A stretch of 64,000 bases of DNA from an uncultured Erythrobacter sp. (lineage in GTDB: Bacteria > Pseudomonadota > Alphaproteobacteria > Sphingomonadales > Sphingomonadaceae). The DNA lies in the NCBI GenBank assembly GCA_947488755.1, contig CANLAD010000001.1, positions 386,247-450,246 on the forward strand. Direction: 5' to 3'. Both the position numbers and the translations under genes were made by a program. Positions 38,204 to 50,534 of the stretch are shown here, piece after piece (positions within the stretch are counted from its first letter, which is position 1; the number at the start of each line of letters is the position of its first letter). A model generated the notes under the pieces. The model did not search any database. It was not told the DNA's origin and worked only from the letters and a program-made list of their open reading frames with translations.

Positions 38204-38539
38204 ATGTCGATTACCAAGCCCACCGCCAGAACCCTTATCTCGAATGATCTCAAGGAAGCGGAACGCGCATTGGATGAAGCACTGCTTCGGCAAGCTGAAC
38301 TGTTCGCGACGATGATCACGGTGCGGCGTGAAACGGATTCCGCCCCCGCCACGGGGCACGAAGCGCTTCTTCGCCTCGTAAAATCGCAGCAGACGACTCT
38401 CGCGGCGGGCGGTGAACTTGCTCGAGTGCATGGCAGTATGCTGAAGATACAGCGAGATGTTTTGGGGTACGAACAATGCCCTAAAGGTCAGCCGATGGCG
38501 GAAAAATCGCTTGAGTCACTTGAGTCAATCGCCGCCTGA
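38204..38539 (+). CDS. small helical protein of the LuxR cassette
   Basis: 111 aa, ATG with AAGGAG 7 bases upstream. Mostly helical; LISNDLKEAERALDEALLRQ and TGHEALLRLVKSQQTTLAAG suggest amphipathic helices, and a C-x-K-G segment sits near the end. No family recognised and no signal peptide. It begins 59 bases after the luxR-type stop and precedes the membrane protein by 11 bases, so co-transcription is likely. Confidence 0.72.
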   Translation: MSITKPTARTLISNDLKEAERALDEALLRQAELFATMITVRRETDSAPATGHEALLRLVKSQQTTLAAGGELARVHGSMLKIQRDVLGYEQCPKGQPMAEKSLESLESIAA

Positions 38540-38550
38540 CGGTTGTCGCG

Positions 38551-39021
38551 TTGTCCCTCGACCTTGCAATCGTTTTCGTGCTTACCGCTGGCCTGGCGCT
38601 TCTTGCGTTAAGTCGTGGCGGTAAGCCCGAGCGGTTAGCGGCGGCGATCATCGTTGCAGGCTTTGTTGTGGATCAGCTCGCCCTCCTGTTTTTTGGCTCC
38701 AGCGATTTCATGCGCTTTTCACCAAGCCGCATGGCTCTCGATGTGCTGCAACTGGCTGGTTTCATGTTTCTGGCTTTGAACGCGAACAGGCTTTGGCCGA
38801 TCTGGCTGGCAGCAGCGCAACTCCTCGCTGTCGTTGGATCGATGGCGCCGCTGGTCTTCAAATCGGGGCACACGCAAGCGTATTGGGCGATGACCCAGTT
38901 GCCGATTTTGGTTCACTTCACCGCTCTTGGCTTAGGTATTTACGCGCATCGGCGCCGGCTAAACCGCATAGGAGAATACAATTCGTGGTCTCGTGCAAGG
39001 AATAATCTGGTAAGATTATAA
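38551..39021 (+). CDS. multi-pass membrane protein of the LuxR cassette
   Basis: 156 aa, TTG start at 38551. About five hydrophobic helices (LAIVFVLTAGLALLAL, LAAAIIVAGFVVDQLALLFF, LQLAGFMFLALNANRL, LAAAQLLAVVGSMAPLV, ILVHFTALGLGIYA) and a basic tail. No transporter signature. Its stop TAA shares a base with the next ATG (TAATG at 39019-39023). A membrane sensor partner for the anchored LuxR protein is a reasonable but untested idea. Confidence 0.75.
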   Translation: MSLDLAIVFVLTAGLALLALSRGGKPERLAAAIIVAGFVVDQLALLFFGSSDFMRFSPSRMALDVLQLAGFMFLALNANRLWPIWLAAAQLLAVVGSMAPLVFKSGHTQAYWAMTQLPILVHFTALGLGIYAHRRRLNRIGEYNSWSRARNNLVRL

Positions 39022-39563
39022 TGAATAAACTTCTATGGGAGGACCAATCCTCAGCGAGTTCTTTTTTAAGACACGAAATAGTCGATGAAATCGCCGAACT
39101 ATGGTCTTCAGATGAGCTGCGCGGGTTGGCAAACTCCCTCACCAGACTATCCGATGTGCTTGATCAGGACTGGAAGCCTGAAACCGATACGCGCCATTTG
39201 CGGAGCGTGGGCACGCTCGCCGAAATAGAGCGCGATGCGGGTATACTAGCGCAGAAAGCGCGCCACGAGTATCAACGTCGACAGACGAGGTCGCGCTACA
39301 TCCCCGCTAGTCTGCTAACTGAGCCCGCGTGGGATATGCTGCTAGACTTGTTTCAGCAATACGCCGGAAACACGAAGGTTTCTGCAACCAGCCTTTGCAT
39401 AGCATCCGGACGTCCAACTACCACCGCCTTACGCTATATTGCCGCGCTCGAGGAGGCTGATCTCGTCAAGAGGTCAAACTGCGATCACGATAAGAGAGTA
39501 ACGTTTGTCGAATTGACTGATACCGGTGTCTTAGCCGTAGGTAGTTACCTCGCCTCTCAATAG
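39021..39563 (+). CDS. winged-helix (MarR-like) DNA-binding protein
   Basis: 180 aa. The N-terminal 95 residues are helical and unplaced; about 95-178 form a winged helix: SRYIPASLLTEPAWDMLLDL, then VSATSLCIASGRPTTTALRY, IAALEEADLVKRSNCDHDKR and VTFVELTDTGVLAV. Starts at TAATG with the membrane gene, so it is coupled. Codons are AT-richer than in the flanking housekeeping genes. It probably regulates the cassette or a linked process. Confidence 0.83.
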   Translation: MNKLLWEDQSSASSFLRHEIVDEIAELWSSDELRGLANSLTRLSDVLDQDWKPETDTRHLRSVGTLAEIERDAGILAQKARHEYQRRQTRSRYIPASLLTEPAWDMLLDLFQQYAGNTKVSATSLCIASGRPTTTALRYIAALEEADLVKRSNCDHDKRVTFVELTDTGVLAVGSYLASQ

Positions 39564-39700
39564 AGCTTGCGCCGTCGCTACCCTTGACCCAACCTCCACT
39601 CCCCGCTAACAGCACCGCCATCCGAGGGCATCGCCCGCTTAACCGCGGCGTCGCCGTCAAACGATAGAGCTGAACATTGCCGGTTCGTGCCTTCCACGGT

Positions 39701-39724
39701 CTTGCTTGAGACAAGCGAGGCCTT
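39701..39724 (+). terminator. weak intrinsic terminator-like hairpin
   Basis: CTTGCTTG-AGA-CAAGCGAG (8-bp stem with one G-U pair) followed by GCCTTTTCGG. Lies 138 bases after the winged-helix gene and could end the cassette transcript. Stem short and T-run interrupted, so the call is tentative. Confidence 0.35.
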
Positions 39725-39860
39725 TTCGGTTTTGGGGCGTCCGTCAAAGTAACCCGGTGGCCGGTGGGTCGGTCTTGGGTGGAGTGTTTCAGGCTCGCCA
39801 GAGCGCAGCCCTCGCGAAAGTGCAGGGCCTCATGCCGCAGGCGCTTCGCCGGTGGTGAGA

Positions 39861-39884
39861 GATCCCGGCCTTCGCTGGGATGAC
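39861..39884. repeat. REP-like palindromic half, copy 1
   Basis: GATCCCGGCCTTCGCTGGGA plus TGAC, the same 24-base palindrome found twice at 40515-40624 with minor changes. Such CGAAGGCTGGGAT repeats occur extragenically and often pair with RAYT transposases; none is in the window. Confidence 0.7.
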
Positions 39885-40113
39885 GGCCTGGCTGGCACGC
39901 AAACCTCCCTCCATATCCGCCCCGCTGATCGCCAATTCTGGTGAAGGGTCTTGTCCCCTCAACCGTTCGTGCCGAGGAGCCGTGAGGTCGTGGACCGACT
40001 GGCATCTCGAAGCATCTGTCCTGCGAGACGCCCGGCCATGCGGCCTCGCTCCTCGCAGGTGAACGGCGCGGGGGAAAAGGCCTCAACGCCGCAAACAGTC
40101 GAAGCGAGATAGT

Positions 40114-40485
40114 ATGCCGACGATCAACCAGCTGGTCCGCAAGGGCCGCACCCCGCAGAAGGCCAAGTCCAAGGTCCCTGCGATGGAGCAGAACCCGCAG
40201 AAGCGCGGTGTCTGCACCCGCGTCTACACCACGACGCCGAAGAAGCCGAACTCCGCGCTGCGCAAGGTCGCCAAGGTGCGCCTGACCAACCAGCGCGAGG
40301 TCATCTCCTACATCCCGGGCGAGGGGCACAACCTGCAGGAGCACTCGGTCGTGCTGATCCGCGGGGGCCGTGTGCGCGACCTTCCCGGCGTGCGCTATCA
40401 CGTGCTGCGCGGCGTGCTCGACACACAAGGGGTCAAGGACCGCAAGCAGAGCCGTTCGAAGTATGGGGCCAAGCGGCCGAAGTGA
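40114..40485 (+). CDS. rpsL: 30S ribosomal protein S12
   Basis: 123 aa, first gene of the str operon. Decoding-centre loop KKPNSALRK keeps Lys43. At the second streptomycin position the conserved [13 protein letters not shown] is [13 protein letters not shown], so residue 88 is Arg (codon CGC at 40373-40375). K88R is a known streptomycin-resistance change in mycobacteria and others. No start ambiguity. The gap to rpsG is unusually long and holds a REP doublet. Confidence 0.98.
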   Translation: MPTINQLVRKGRTPQKAKSKVPAMEQNPQKRGVCTRVYTTTPKKPNSALRKVAKVRLTNQREVISYIPGEGHNLQEHSVVLIRGGRVRDLPGVRYHVLRGVLDTQGVKDRKQSRSKYGAKRPK

Positions 40486-40514
40486 TCTTGCGGATACGTC
40501 GCCTCGTGGCACCC

Positions 40515-40624
40515 GTCATCCCAGCGAAGGCTGGGATCTCGTGCCGCCAGGGCGAACGTCCGCAGGGGCAAGTTTTTGAGACGGAGCGCCAGTGGCAACC
40601 GATCCCAGCTTTCGCTGGGATGAC
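40515..40624. repeat. REP doublet inside the str operon
   Basis: Arms 40515-40538 (GTCATCCCAGCGAAGGCTGG plus GATC) and 40601-40624 are inverted copies, 23 of 24 bases matching, with 62 bases between. Each arm also folds on itself (CCCAGC/GCTGGG). It fills most of the 182-base rpsL-rpsG gap and must be transcribed with the operon. Confidence 0.85.
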
Positions 40625-40667
40625 GTCCGAAGAGTTCGCTGCGCTCACAAGTCTGGAGTTTTGAAAT

Positions 40668-41138
40668 ATGTCACGTCGTCGCAGGCCCGAAAAGCGGGTT
40701 ATCCTTCCTGATCCCAAGTTCGGTGATCAGGTGCTGAGCAAGTTCATGAACAACCTGATGCTGGACGGGAAGAAGGCGGTTGCCGAGGGCATCGTCTATT
40801 CCGCGCTCGAGGTGGTGGAGACGAAGGCCAAGGCCGATCCGATTCAGCTGTTCCATGATGCGCTCAACAACATCAAGCCGCAGGTCGAAGTGCGCAGCCG
40901 CCGGGTCGGTGGTGCGACCTATCAGGTACCGGTCGAGGTGCGTCCCGAGCGTGCCCAGGCGCTGGCGATCCGCTGGCTGATCTCGGCCGCGCGTGGCCGT
41001 CCGGAAACGACCATGAGCGCGCGTCTTTCGGGTGAGCTGATGGATGCGGCCAACAATCGCGGCAATGCGGTGAAGAAGCGCGAGGACACGCACCGCATGG
41101 CGGATGCGAACCGGGCGTTCTCGCACTACCGCTGGTAA
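40668..41138 (+). CDS. rpsG: 30S ribosomal protein S7
   Basis: 156 aa, full length. Starts [20 protein letters not shown] and has [20 protein letters not shown] and NRAFSHYRW at the end. S7 nucleates the 30S head and is the translational repressor of the str operon in E. coli. Separated from rpsL by a REP doublet and from fusA by 117 bases. Confidence 0.98.
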   Translation: MSRRRRPEKRVILPDPKFGDQVLSKFMNNLMLDGKKAVAEGIVYSALEVVETKAKADPIQLFHDALNNIKPQVEVRSRRVGGATYQVPVEVRPERAQALAIRWLISAARGRPETTMSARLSGELMDAANNRGNAVKKREDTHRMADANRAFSHYRW

Positions 41139-41255
41139 GTCTGGCGTATCGGTAACTGGGCTGGGGCCGGAAGGTCGGTCTTTCAGCCGTCACAATGCTA
41201 ACTATATGGGGGTTGCTTCTGAACGGCAGCCCCCAACTCTCACGAGGAATTTGAC

Positions 41256-43388
<2,133 letters not shown>

Positions 43389-43404
43389 GACGGCAGCACC
43401 GTTT

Positions 43405-43438
43405 AGGGGCGGCGCCTGATTCAGCGGGCCGCCCTTTC
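43405..43438 (+). terminator. partial terminator between fusA and tuf
   Basis: GGGCGGC (43407-43413) pairs with GCCGCCC (43428-43434), extended by two weaker pairs, then TTTCTC. The T-run is short, so it may reduce rather than end transcription into tuf. Confidence 0.4.
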
Positions 43439-43480
43439 TCCCGCGAAGAAATCATCTCAGACAGAAGGTAAATTAGAGAA

Positions 43481-44656
<1,176 letters not shown>

Positions 44657-44687
44657 GCGTCTCGTCCTTTGGACTGAAGTGAATGAT

Positions 44688-44722
44688 GACCCGGCATCGC
44701 TGCGATGCCGGGTCTCATTTTT
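44688..44722 (+). terminator. intrinsic terminator after tuf
   Basis: Perfect 12-bp stem: GACCCGGCATCG (44688-44699) and CGATGCCGGGTC (44703-44714) with a 3-base loop, followed by TCATTTTT. Located 32 bases after the tuf stop. Separates str from S10. Confidence 0.92.
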
Positions 44723-44783
44723 CGATGATGGATCCCCGGCGTGCCAATCGCGCTTTTCGCGTCGATTTCATGACACTTCGGGG

Positions 44784-44812
44784 TTGCCTCAAGCGTCAAG
44801 CAAACGTATAGG
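44784..44812 (+). promoter_or_regulatory. candidate sigma-70 promoter of the S10 operon
   Basis: TTGCCT (44784-44789), 17-base spacer, TATAGG (44807-44812). It lies directly after the tuf terminator and about 140 bases upstream of rpsJ, where an S10 promoter is needed. Both boxes match consensus at four of six positions. Confidence 0.55.
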
Positions 44813-44858
44813 GCCGTCATCGCAAGCGAGATTCGTTTCGTTTGCAACGAAATTTGAG

Positions 44859-44906
44859 AAGGCCACCCGCCGAGGGATCTGACGCGGGGCTGGCCTTTTG
44901 TTTTTG
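44859..44906 (+). terminator. attenuator-like hairpin in the rpsJ leader
   Basis: AAGGCCA (44859-44865) pairs with TGGCCTT (44891-44897), with an inner CCCGC/GCGGG stem, followed by TTGTTTTT. It lies between the candidate promoter and rpsJ (start 44955), so it would terminate part of the S10 transcripts. In E. coli the S10 leader is attenuated by L4; this is a possible analogue. Confidence 0.6.
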
Positions 44907-44954
44907 TGAGGCGGGGGTGACCCTCCTCTGGCTCTTTCGCATCGGTAGTTGGTA

Positions 44955-45266
44955 ATGGAAGCACAGAATATCCGCATTCGCCTCAAGGCGTTCGATCACC
45001 GCGTTCTCGACCAGGCGACTGGCGAAATCGCAGATACCGCACGTCGCACAGGTGCTCTTATTCGTGGCCCCATTCCCATGCCGACGCGTATCGAGAAGTT
45101 CACCGTGAACCGCGGCCCGCACATCGACAAGAAATCGCGCGAGCAGTTCGAGGTGCGCACCTACAAGCGGCTGCTCGACATCGTGCAGCCAAACGCTCAG
45201 ACGGTCGACGCGCTCATGAAGCTCGATCTGGCTGCGGGTGTGAATGTCGAGATCAAACTCGCGTAG
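44955..45266 (+). CDS. rpsJ: 30S ribosomal protein S10
   Basis: 103 aa from the ATG at 44955; a TTG two codons earlier (44949) is the only alternative. [20 protein letters not shown] and [20 protein letters not shown] are canonical; ends [13 protein letters not shown]10 also serves in transcription antitermination as NusE. Leader holds an attenuator-like hairpin. Confidence 0.98.
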   Translation: MEAQNIRIRLKAFDHRVLDQATGEIADTARRTGALIRGPIPMPTRIEKFTVNRGPHIDKKSREQFEVRTYKRLLDIVQPNAQTVDALMKLDLAAGVNVEIKLA

Positions 45267-45516
45267 GCGAACTCGATGCGGTCCCGCTGGCGGGACGTTA
45301 ATTCGGCCAGACAGTTGGAGCTTCGACGGCTCCGCCGATCGCTAAAGATCGGCACGACATTGAGATACCGCCGGATCTATCCGGGCTGCGTCTCCCGTCT
45401 CGCTCGATTGGCCTTTGTGCCATGGAGCATCAGCCCGGACGGGGCGCAGCATACATTATGGGTTGGCACGCACCTTTGGGATGGTCCCTCCGGTGCCTCT
45501 GTAAGGAGTAACGACG
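45267..45516 (+). promoter_or_regulatory. structured 250-base leader before rplC
   Basis: Two tandem hairpins: GGAGC-TTCGACG-GCTCC (45317-45333) and GCCGATC-GCTAAA-GATCGGC (45334-45353). No T-run. The gap is much longer than others in the S10 operon, and no small gene is convincing here. Could be a processing or autoregulation site; an internal promoter is also possible. Confidence 0.4.
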
Positions 45517-46341
45517 ATGCGCACTGGCGTGATCGCAAAGAAAGTCGGGATGACCCGCCTCTTCCAAGAGGATGGACGGCACGTGCCCGTGACCGTTCTC
45601 GCGCTGGAAGACTGTCAGGTCGTCTCTCATCGCACCGCTGACAATGACGGCTATTTCGCCGTTCAGCTTGGTGCGGGCGAAGCGAAGCAGAAGAACGTGG
45701 CAAAGCCGCAGCGCGAGCATTTCGGCAAGGCCGGAGTGGGTCTCAAGAAGCGCGTCGCGGAATTCCGTGTCGAAGGCGAAGACGGGCTTGTGCCGGTCGG
45801 TTCGCTGATCAGCGCGGAGCATTTCATCGCTGGACAGAAGGTCGACATTACCGGCCACACGCAGGGCAAGGGCTTTGCCGGCGCGATGAAGCGCTGGGGC
45901 TTCGGGGGCTTGCGTGCGACGCACGGCGTTTCGATTTCGCACCGCTCGCATGGTTCGACGGGTAACCGTCAGGATCCGGGCCGCGTGTTCAAGGGCAAGA
46001 AGATGGCCGGTCACATGGGTGATCGCCAGCGCACTCAGATGAACCTCGAAGTCGTTCGCACCGATGCGGATCGTGGTCTGCTTTTCATTAAGGGTTCGGT
46101 CCCCGGCTCGAAGAACGGCTGGCTGCTGGTTCGTGACGCGATCAAGCTTCCGCTTCCCGAAGAAGCGCCCTTCCCCGGTGCCGTGATCGAGAAGGCTTCG
46201 GCCTCTGATGGCGCATCTGCGAACGAAGCGCCTGCGAATGACACGCCCAGCCAGGCCGAAACCGCGGCCGCCGATAATAGCGCTCCGGCGAGTGACGCTC
46301 CCGCCAGCGATGCTGGTGGCGAAGAGAAGAAGGAAGACTAA
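45517..46341 (+). CDS. rplC: 50S ribosomal protein L3 with acidic C-terminal tail
   Basis: 274 aa, AAGGAG upstream. The L3 fold fills about 1-225, including [20 protein letters not shown] and [21 protein letters not shown] tail of about 50 residues rich in Ala, Ser and acidic residues ends GGEEKKED and is not part of the standard family. Overall about 60 residues longer than E. coli L3. rplD follows after 3 bases. Confidence 0.97.
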   Translation: MRTGVIAKKVGMTRLFQEDGRHVPVTVLALEDCQVVSHRTADNDGYFAVQLGAGEAKQKNVAKPQREHFGKAGVGLKKRVAEFRVEGEDGLVPVGSLISAEHFIAGQKVDITGHTQGKGFAGAMKRWGFGGLRATHGVSISHRSHGSTGNRQDPGRVFKGKKMAGHMGDRQRTQMNLEVVRTDADRGLLFIKGSVPGSKNGWLLVRDAIKLPLPEEAPFPGAVIEKASASDGASANEAPANDTPSQAETAAADNSAPASDAPASDAGGEEKKED

Positions 46342-46344
46342 GCC

Positions 46345-46968
46345 ATGAAGGTGAAGGTCCAGAAAATCGATGGGAAGGCGTCCGGCGACATCGAGCTGAA
46401 CGATGACGTGTTCGGCGTTGAGCCGCGCGCCGACATCCTGCACCGGGTGGTGACCTGGCAGCTCGAGAATCGTCGCGGAACGGCTCGCCCGACGCGCGAA
46501 CGCTCCGATGTTGCGCGCACCGGCAAGAAGTTCGGCCCGCAAAAGGGTTCGGGCGGCGCGCGTCATGGCGATCGTGGCGCTCCGATTTTTGTCGGCGGCG
46601 GCAAAGCGCACGGCGCACGCAAGCGTGAGTTCGAGCAGTCGTTGAACAAGAAAGTTCGCGCGCTCGGGCTGAAGATGGCGCTTTCGAGCAAGGCCAAGGA
46701 CGGCCTCGTGGTTGTTGACAGCCTCGAGCTCAAGGACGCCAAGACCAAGGCACTCAAGGGCCATTTCGACAGCGCCGGCCTCAATGGCAAGGTGCTTTTC
46801 ATCGACGGTGAGGCCGTGAACGACGGCTTCAAGAAGGCCGCTGGCAACCTGCCGGGTATCAATGTGCTGCCCGCACAGGGCGCCAATGTTTACGACATCC
46901 TCAACCACGACACGCTGGTCCTGACCAAGGACGCGGTCGAAAAGCTGGAGGCGCGGTTCAATGGCTAA
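46345..46968 (+). CDS. rplD: 50S ribosomal protein L4
   Basis: 207 aa. [40 protein letters not shown] and [20 protein letters not shown] are typical. L4 lines the exit tunnel and, in E. coli, represses the S10 operon. 8-base overlap with rplW. Confidence 0.97.
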   Translation: MKVKVQKIDGKASGDIELNDDVFGVEPRADILHRVVTWQLENRRGTARPTRERSDVARTGKKFGPQKGSGGARHGDRGAPIFVGGGKAHGARKREFEQSLNKKVRALGLKMALSSKAKDGLVVVDSLELKDAKTKALKGHFDSAGLNGKVLFIDGEAVNDGFKKAAGNLPGINVLPAQGANVYDILNHDTLVLTKDAVEKLEARFNG

Positions 46969-47269
46969 GAAAAAGGACGTCGACGCGAAGCATTACGACG
47001 TGATCCTCGCGCCGCACATCACTGAAAAGTCGACTCTCGCATCCGAGAACAACGCGGTGGTCTTCCGTGTCGCCAACGACGCGACCAAGCCGCAGATCAA
47101 GGAAGCGGTCGAGGCGATCTACGACAAGAAGGTCAGCGCGGTGAACACCATCCTGACCAAGGGCAAATCGAAGCGCTGGCGGGGCAAGCCCTACAAGCGG
47201 TCCGATTTCAAGAAGGCTGTCGTCACGCTCGCCGAGGGCGAAATGATCGACATCACCAGCGGTATCTGA
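46961..47269 (+). CDS. rplW: 50S ribosomal protein L23
   Basis: 102 aa. [20 protein letters not shown] and KWRGKPY-like [20 protein letters not shown] are canonical. L23 sits at the tunnel exit and docks trigger factor and SRP. Overlaps rplD. Confidence 0.97.
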   Translation: MAKKKDVDAKHYDVILAPHITEKSTLASENNAVVFRVANDATKPQIKEAVEAIYDKKVSAVNTILTKGKSKRWRGKPYKRSDFKKAVVTLAEGEMIDITSGI

Positions 47270-47282
47270 GGGCGTAGGAACA

Positions 47283-48119
47283 ATGGCACTCAAGAACTAC
47301 AAACCGACAAGCCCGGCGCGCCGTGGTCTGATCCTGGTCGACAAGTCGGGCCTCCACAAAGGTGGTCCGGTCAAGTCGCTCACGGAGGGCAAGCGCAAGA
47401 CCGGCGGTCGCAACAACAAGGGGCATGTGACCTCGCGCGGCATCGCGGGCGGTCACAAGCAGAAGTATCGCTTCATCGATTTCAAGCGCCGTAAATGGGA
47501 CGTTCCCGCCACGGTCGAGCGGATCGAGTACGACCCCAATCGCACCGCCTTCATCGCGCTGATCAAGTACGACGATGGCGAGCTGGCCTATATCATCGCG
47601 CCGCAGCGTCTTGCTGTCGGTGACAAGGTCATCGCGGGCGAGAAGGTCGATACCAAGCCGGGCAACGCGATGCTTTTGTCGCAGATGCCGGTCGGCACGA
47701 TCTGCCACAATGTCGAGATGAAGCCGGGCAAGGGCGGGCAGATCGCTCGTTCCGCCGGTGCTTACGTTCAGGTGGTCGGCCGTGACCGCGGCATGGTGAT
47801 CGTGCGGCTGAACTCGGGCGAGCAGCGTTATCTGCGCGCCGATTGCATGGGTACGGTTGGCGCGGTTTCGAACCCCGACAACCAGAACCAGAACTTCGGC
47901 AAGGCCGGTCGCACCCGCTGGAAGGGTCGCCGCCCGCTTACCCGCGGTGTCGCCAAGAACCCGGTCGATCACCCGCATGGTGGTGGTGAAGGCCGCACTA
48001 GCGGTGGCCGTCACCCGGTTACGCCGTGGGGCAAGCCGACCAAGGGCGCCCGCACCCGCAAGAACAAGCAGACGGACAAGATGATCATCCGTTCGCGCCA
48101 CGCGAAGAAGAAGAGGTAA
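47283..48119 (+). CDS. rplB: 50S ribosomal protein L2
   Basis: 278 aa. [20 protein letters not shown] at the start and [20 protein letters not shown] near the end hold the conserved peptidyl-transferase-region His. Normal length and spacing in S10. Confidence 0.98.
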   Translation: MALKNYKPTSPARRGLILVDKSGLHKGGPVKSLTEGKRKTGGRNNKGHVTSRGIAGGHKQKYRFIDFKRRKWDVPATVERIEYDPNRTAFIALIKYDDGELAYIIAPQRLAVGDKVIAGEKVDTKPGNAMLLSQMPVGTICHNVEMKPGKGGQIARSAGAYVQVVGRDRGMVIVRLNSGEQRYLRADCMGTVGAVSNPDNQNQNFGKAGRTRWKGRRPLTRGVAKNPVDHPHGGGEGRTSGGRHPVTPWGKPTKGARTRKNKQTDKMIIRSRHAKKKR

Positions 48120-48125
48120 GACACG

Positions 48126-48401
48126 ATGGCACGTTCCGTCTGGAAAGGTCCGTTCGTCGAGCTCAGCCTGCTGAGGAAAGCGGAGGACGCGCAGGAAGCG
48201 AGCAGCAGCAAGCCGATCAAGACCTGGTCGCGCCGCTCCACCATCCTGCCGCAGTTCGTTGGGCTGACGTTCAACGTCTACAACGGCCACAAATTCATTC
48301 CCGTCTCGGTTTCGGAAGAGATGGTCGGGCACAAGCTCGGCGAGTTCGCGCCCACGCGCAGCTTTCCGGGTCACGCGTCCGACAAGAAGGGCAAGCGATA
48401 A
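48126..48401 (+). CDS. rpsS: 30S ribosomal protein S19
   Basis: 91 aa. [40 protein letters not shown] and [20 protein letters not shown]. The stop overlaps the rplV ATG (TAATG). Confidence 0.98.
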   Translation: MARSVWKGPFVELSLLRKAEDAQEASSSKPIKTWSRRSTILPQFVGLTFNVYNGHKFIPVSVSEEMVGHKLGEFAPTRSFPGHASDKKGKR

Positions 48402-48778
48402 TGGGCAAGGCTAAATCCCCCCGCCGCGTCGCGGAGAACGAGGCGCTGGCCGTCGGCACGACCATTCGTGGCAGCGCGCAGAAGCTCAACCTCGTCGCCG
48501 AGCTGATCCGTGGCAAGAAGGCCGAAGAGGCTCTGAACATCCTCGCCTTTTCGAAGAAGTCGATGGCGAAGGATGCCAGCAAGGTGCTCGCTTCTGCGAT
48601 CGCCAATGCGGAAAACAACCACGATCTCGACGTCGACGCGCTCGTCGTAGCCGAGGCTTCGGTAGGCAAGTCGATCACGATGAAGCGGTTCCACACCCGT
48701 GGCCGCGGTAAGTCGACGCGTATCCTGAAGCCATTCAGCAAGTTGCGGATCGTCGTTCGCGAACAGGAAGAGGCGTAA
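48401..48778 (+). CDS. rplV: 50S ribosomal protein L22
   Basis: 125 aa from the ATG at 48401, sharing one base with the rpsS stop. [21 protein letters not shown] [20 protein letters not shown] and [20 protein letters not shown]. Its loop lines the exit tunnel. Sequence upstream in the same frame is an rpsS alternative frame. Confidence 0.97.
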   Translation: MGKAKSPRRVAENEALAVGTTIRGSAQKLNLVAELIRGKKAEEALNILAFSKKSMAKDASKVLASAIANAENNHDLDVDALVVAEASVGKSITMKRFHTRGRGKSTRILKPFSKLRIVVREQEEA

Positions 48779-48780
48779 AC

Positions 48781-49476
48781 ATGGGCCAGAAGAGCAATCC
48801 GATCGGTCTGCGCCTGCAGATCAACCGCACCTGGGACAGTCGCTGGTACGCCGAAGGGCGTGACTATGCCGCGCTGCTCAGCGAGGACATCAAGATCCGC
48901 AAGTACATTTTCGAGAACCTGCCGCAGGCGGCGATCTCGAAAGTCGTGATCGAGCGTCCGGCCAAGCTGTGCCGCATTTCGATTTATGCCGCGCGTCCCG
49001 GTGTCATCATCGGCAAGAAGGGTGCGGATATTGAAAAGCTGCGCACCAAGCTTGCGACCATGACCGACAGCGAAGTGAAGCTGAACATCGTTGAGATCCG
49101 CAAGCCGGAAATCGACGCAAAGCTCGTTGCGCAAGGCGTTGCCGATCAGCTCGTTCGCCGTATCGCGTTTCGCCGTGCGATGAAGCGTGCGGTGCAATCG
49201 GCGCTGCGTCTGGGTGCAGAAGGCATCAAGATCGTTTGCGGTGGCCGTCTCGGCGGCGCCGAAATCGCTCGCGTTGAATGGTATCGTGAAGGTCGCGTGC
49301 CCCTGCACACCTTGCGCGCTCACATCGATTACGGCGAGACCGAAGCGCTCACCGCCTACGGGATTATCGGCATCAAGGTCTGGATCTTCAAAGGCGAGAT
49401 TCTCGCTCACGATCCGACCGCGCAAGACCGCCTGATGATGGAAGCGCAGACTTCCGGCGTCCGGCCGGCTCGCTGA
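48781..49476 (+). CDS. rpsC: 30S ribosomal protein S3
   Basis: 231 aa. KH-domain motif [20 protein letters not shown], then [20 protein letters not shown]. Typical length. Contributes to mRNA entry and helicase function. Confidence 0.98.
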   Translation: MGQKSNPIGLRLQINRTWDSRWYAEGRDYAALLSEDIKIRKYIFENLPQAAISKVVIERPAKLCRISIYAARPGVIIGKKGADIEKLRTKLATMTDSEVKLNIVEIRKPEIDAKLVAQGVADQLVRRIAFRRAMKRAVQSALRLGAEGIKIVCGGRLGGAEIARVEWYREGRVPLHTLRAHIDYGETEALTAYGIIGIKVWIFKGEILAHDPTAQDRLMMEAQTSGVRPAR

Positions 49477-49497
49477 TTGCAGGATTAGGAACAGACC

Positions 49498-49932
49498 ATG
49501 CTGCAACCGAAAAAAACCAAGTATCGCAAGGCCTTCAAGGGCAGGATCAAGGGTGAAGCCAAGGGTGGCACCACGCTGAACTTCGGCTCTTACGGCCTGA
49601 AGGCGCTTGAACCCGAGCGGATCACTGCCCGCCAGATCGAGGCTGCACGCCGTGCGATCACGCGCCACATGAAGCGTCAGGGACGTCTCTGGATCCGCGT
49701 GTTTCCCGATGTCCCGGTGTCGAAGAAGCCTGCCGAAGTCCGTCAGGGTAAGGGCAAGGGCGCGGTCGAATATTGGGCTGCTCGCGTAAAGCCGGGCCGC
49801 ATCCTGTTCGAACTCGACGGCGTCGACGGCCCGCTGGCCGCCGCTGCCTTTGAGCGCGCCGCGATGAAGCTGCCGATCAAGACCAAGGTTGTCGCCCGCT
49901 TTGGCGACACCAGCCACCTGGGAGGCGAATGA
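49498..49932 (+). CDS. rplP: 50S ribosomal protein L16
   Basis: 144 aa. [40 protein letters not shown] and [20 protein letters not shown]. The stop overlaps the rpmC start. Confidence 0.98.
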   Translation: MLQPKKTKYRKAFKGRIKGEAKGGTTLNFGSYGLKALEPERITARQIEAARRAITRHMKRQGRLWIRVFPDVPVSKKPAEVRQGKGKGAVEYWAARVKPGRILFELDGVDGPLAAAAFERAAMKLPIKTKVVARFGDTSHLGGE

Positions 49933-50159
49933 TGGCCGCCGACAAGACCACCAGCCTCGAAGATCTTCGCACGAAGACCGACGACCAACTGACCACCGAG
50001 CTGACCGAACTGAAGCGCGAGCAGTACAATCTGCGCTTTCAGGCGGCGACCAATCAGCTGGAAAACCCCGCGCGCATGCGTGAGGTCCGCCGCACGATTG
50101 CGCGCATCAAGACGCTGCAGAACGAGCGTGCCGCGGCCGCTACGAAAGAGAAGGCCTAA
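49932..50159 (+). CDS. rpmC: 50S ribosomal protein L29
   Basis: 75 aa from the ATG at 49932, which has GGAGG 6 bases upstream; an ATG one codon earlier (49929) is less well spaced. [20 protein letters not shown] is the L29 motif; an Ala-rich tail follows. Confidence 0.96.
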   Translation: MAADKTTSLEDLRTKTDDQLTTELTELKREQYNLRFQAATNQLENPARMREVRRTIARIKTLQNERAAAATKEKA

Positions 50160-50162
50160 GCC

Positions 50163-50465
50163 ATGCCAAAACGTATCCTGATCGGGACCGTCACTTCCGA
50201 CAAGACCGACAAGACCGTGACCGTCCTGGTTGAGCGCAAGGTGAAGCACCCGCTCTACGGGAAGATCATTCGCCGTTCGAAGAAGTATCACGCGCATGAC
50301 GACGCCAACGAATACACCGTCGGCGACATCGTGCGGATCGAAGAGACCAAGCCGATCTCCAAGACCAAGACCTGGGCCGTGAAGGACCGGGTTGTGGCCG
50401 GCGGGACGCAGGCGATCGAAGCCGATCTGGACGTCGCGGAAGCGACGCCGGGCGGCGCCGAGTAA
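50163..50465 (+). CDS. rpsQ: 30S ribosomal protein S17
   Basis: 100 aa. [40 protein letters not shown]. The C-terminal 20 residues ([14 protein letters not shown]) extend beyond the family core and are acidic, like the tail of L3. Confidence 0.97.
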   Translation: MPKRILIGTVTSDKTDKTVTVLVERKVKHPLYGKIIRRSKKYHAHDDANEYTVGDIVRIEETKPISKTKTWAVKDRVVAGGTQAIEADLDVAEATPGGAE

Positions 50466-50534
50466 TTAGACGAGGAACTGCCGGGCACCCAATGAACGGG
50501 ACGTCTCGGCAAGCCAAGAGAAGGAACCGGATCC

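Larger units (their letters stand above)
39564..40113. other. 550-base region between cassette and rpsL
   Basis: No gene recognised. Holds a possible -35/-10 pair (TTGACC at 39584, TAACAG at 39607, 17-bp spacer, weak -10), an 8-bp hairpin at 39701-39719 followed by CCTTTT, and a REP-like half at 39861-39884. The rpsL promoter should be in this stretch. The last 90 bases read as the str leader. Confidence 0.55.

Noticed and set aside
39564..40113. Small genes in the region before rpsL
   Set aside because: Short open frames only, with no ribosome binding sites or similarity; REP-like sequence and leader explain the stretch.
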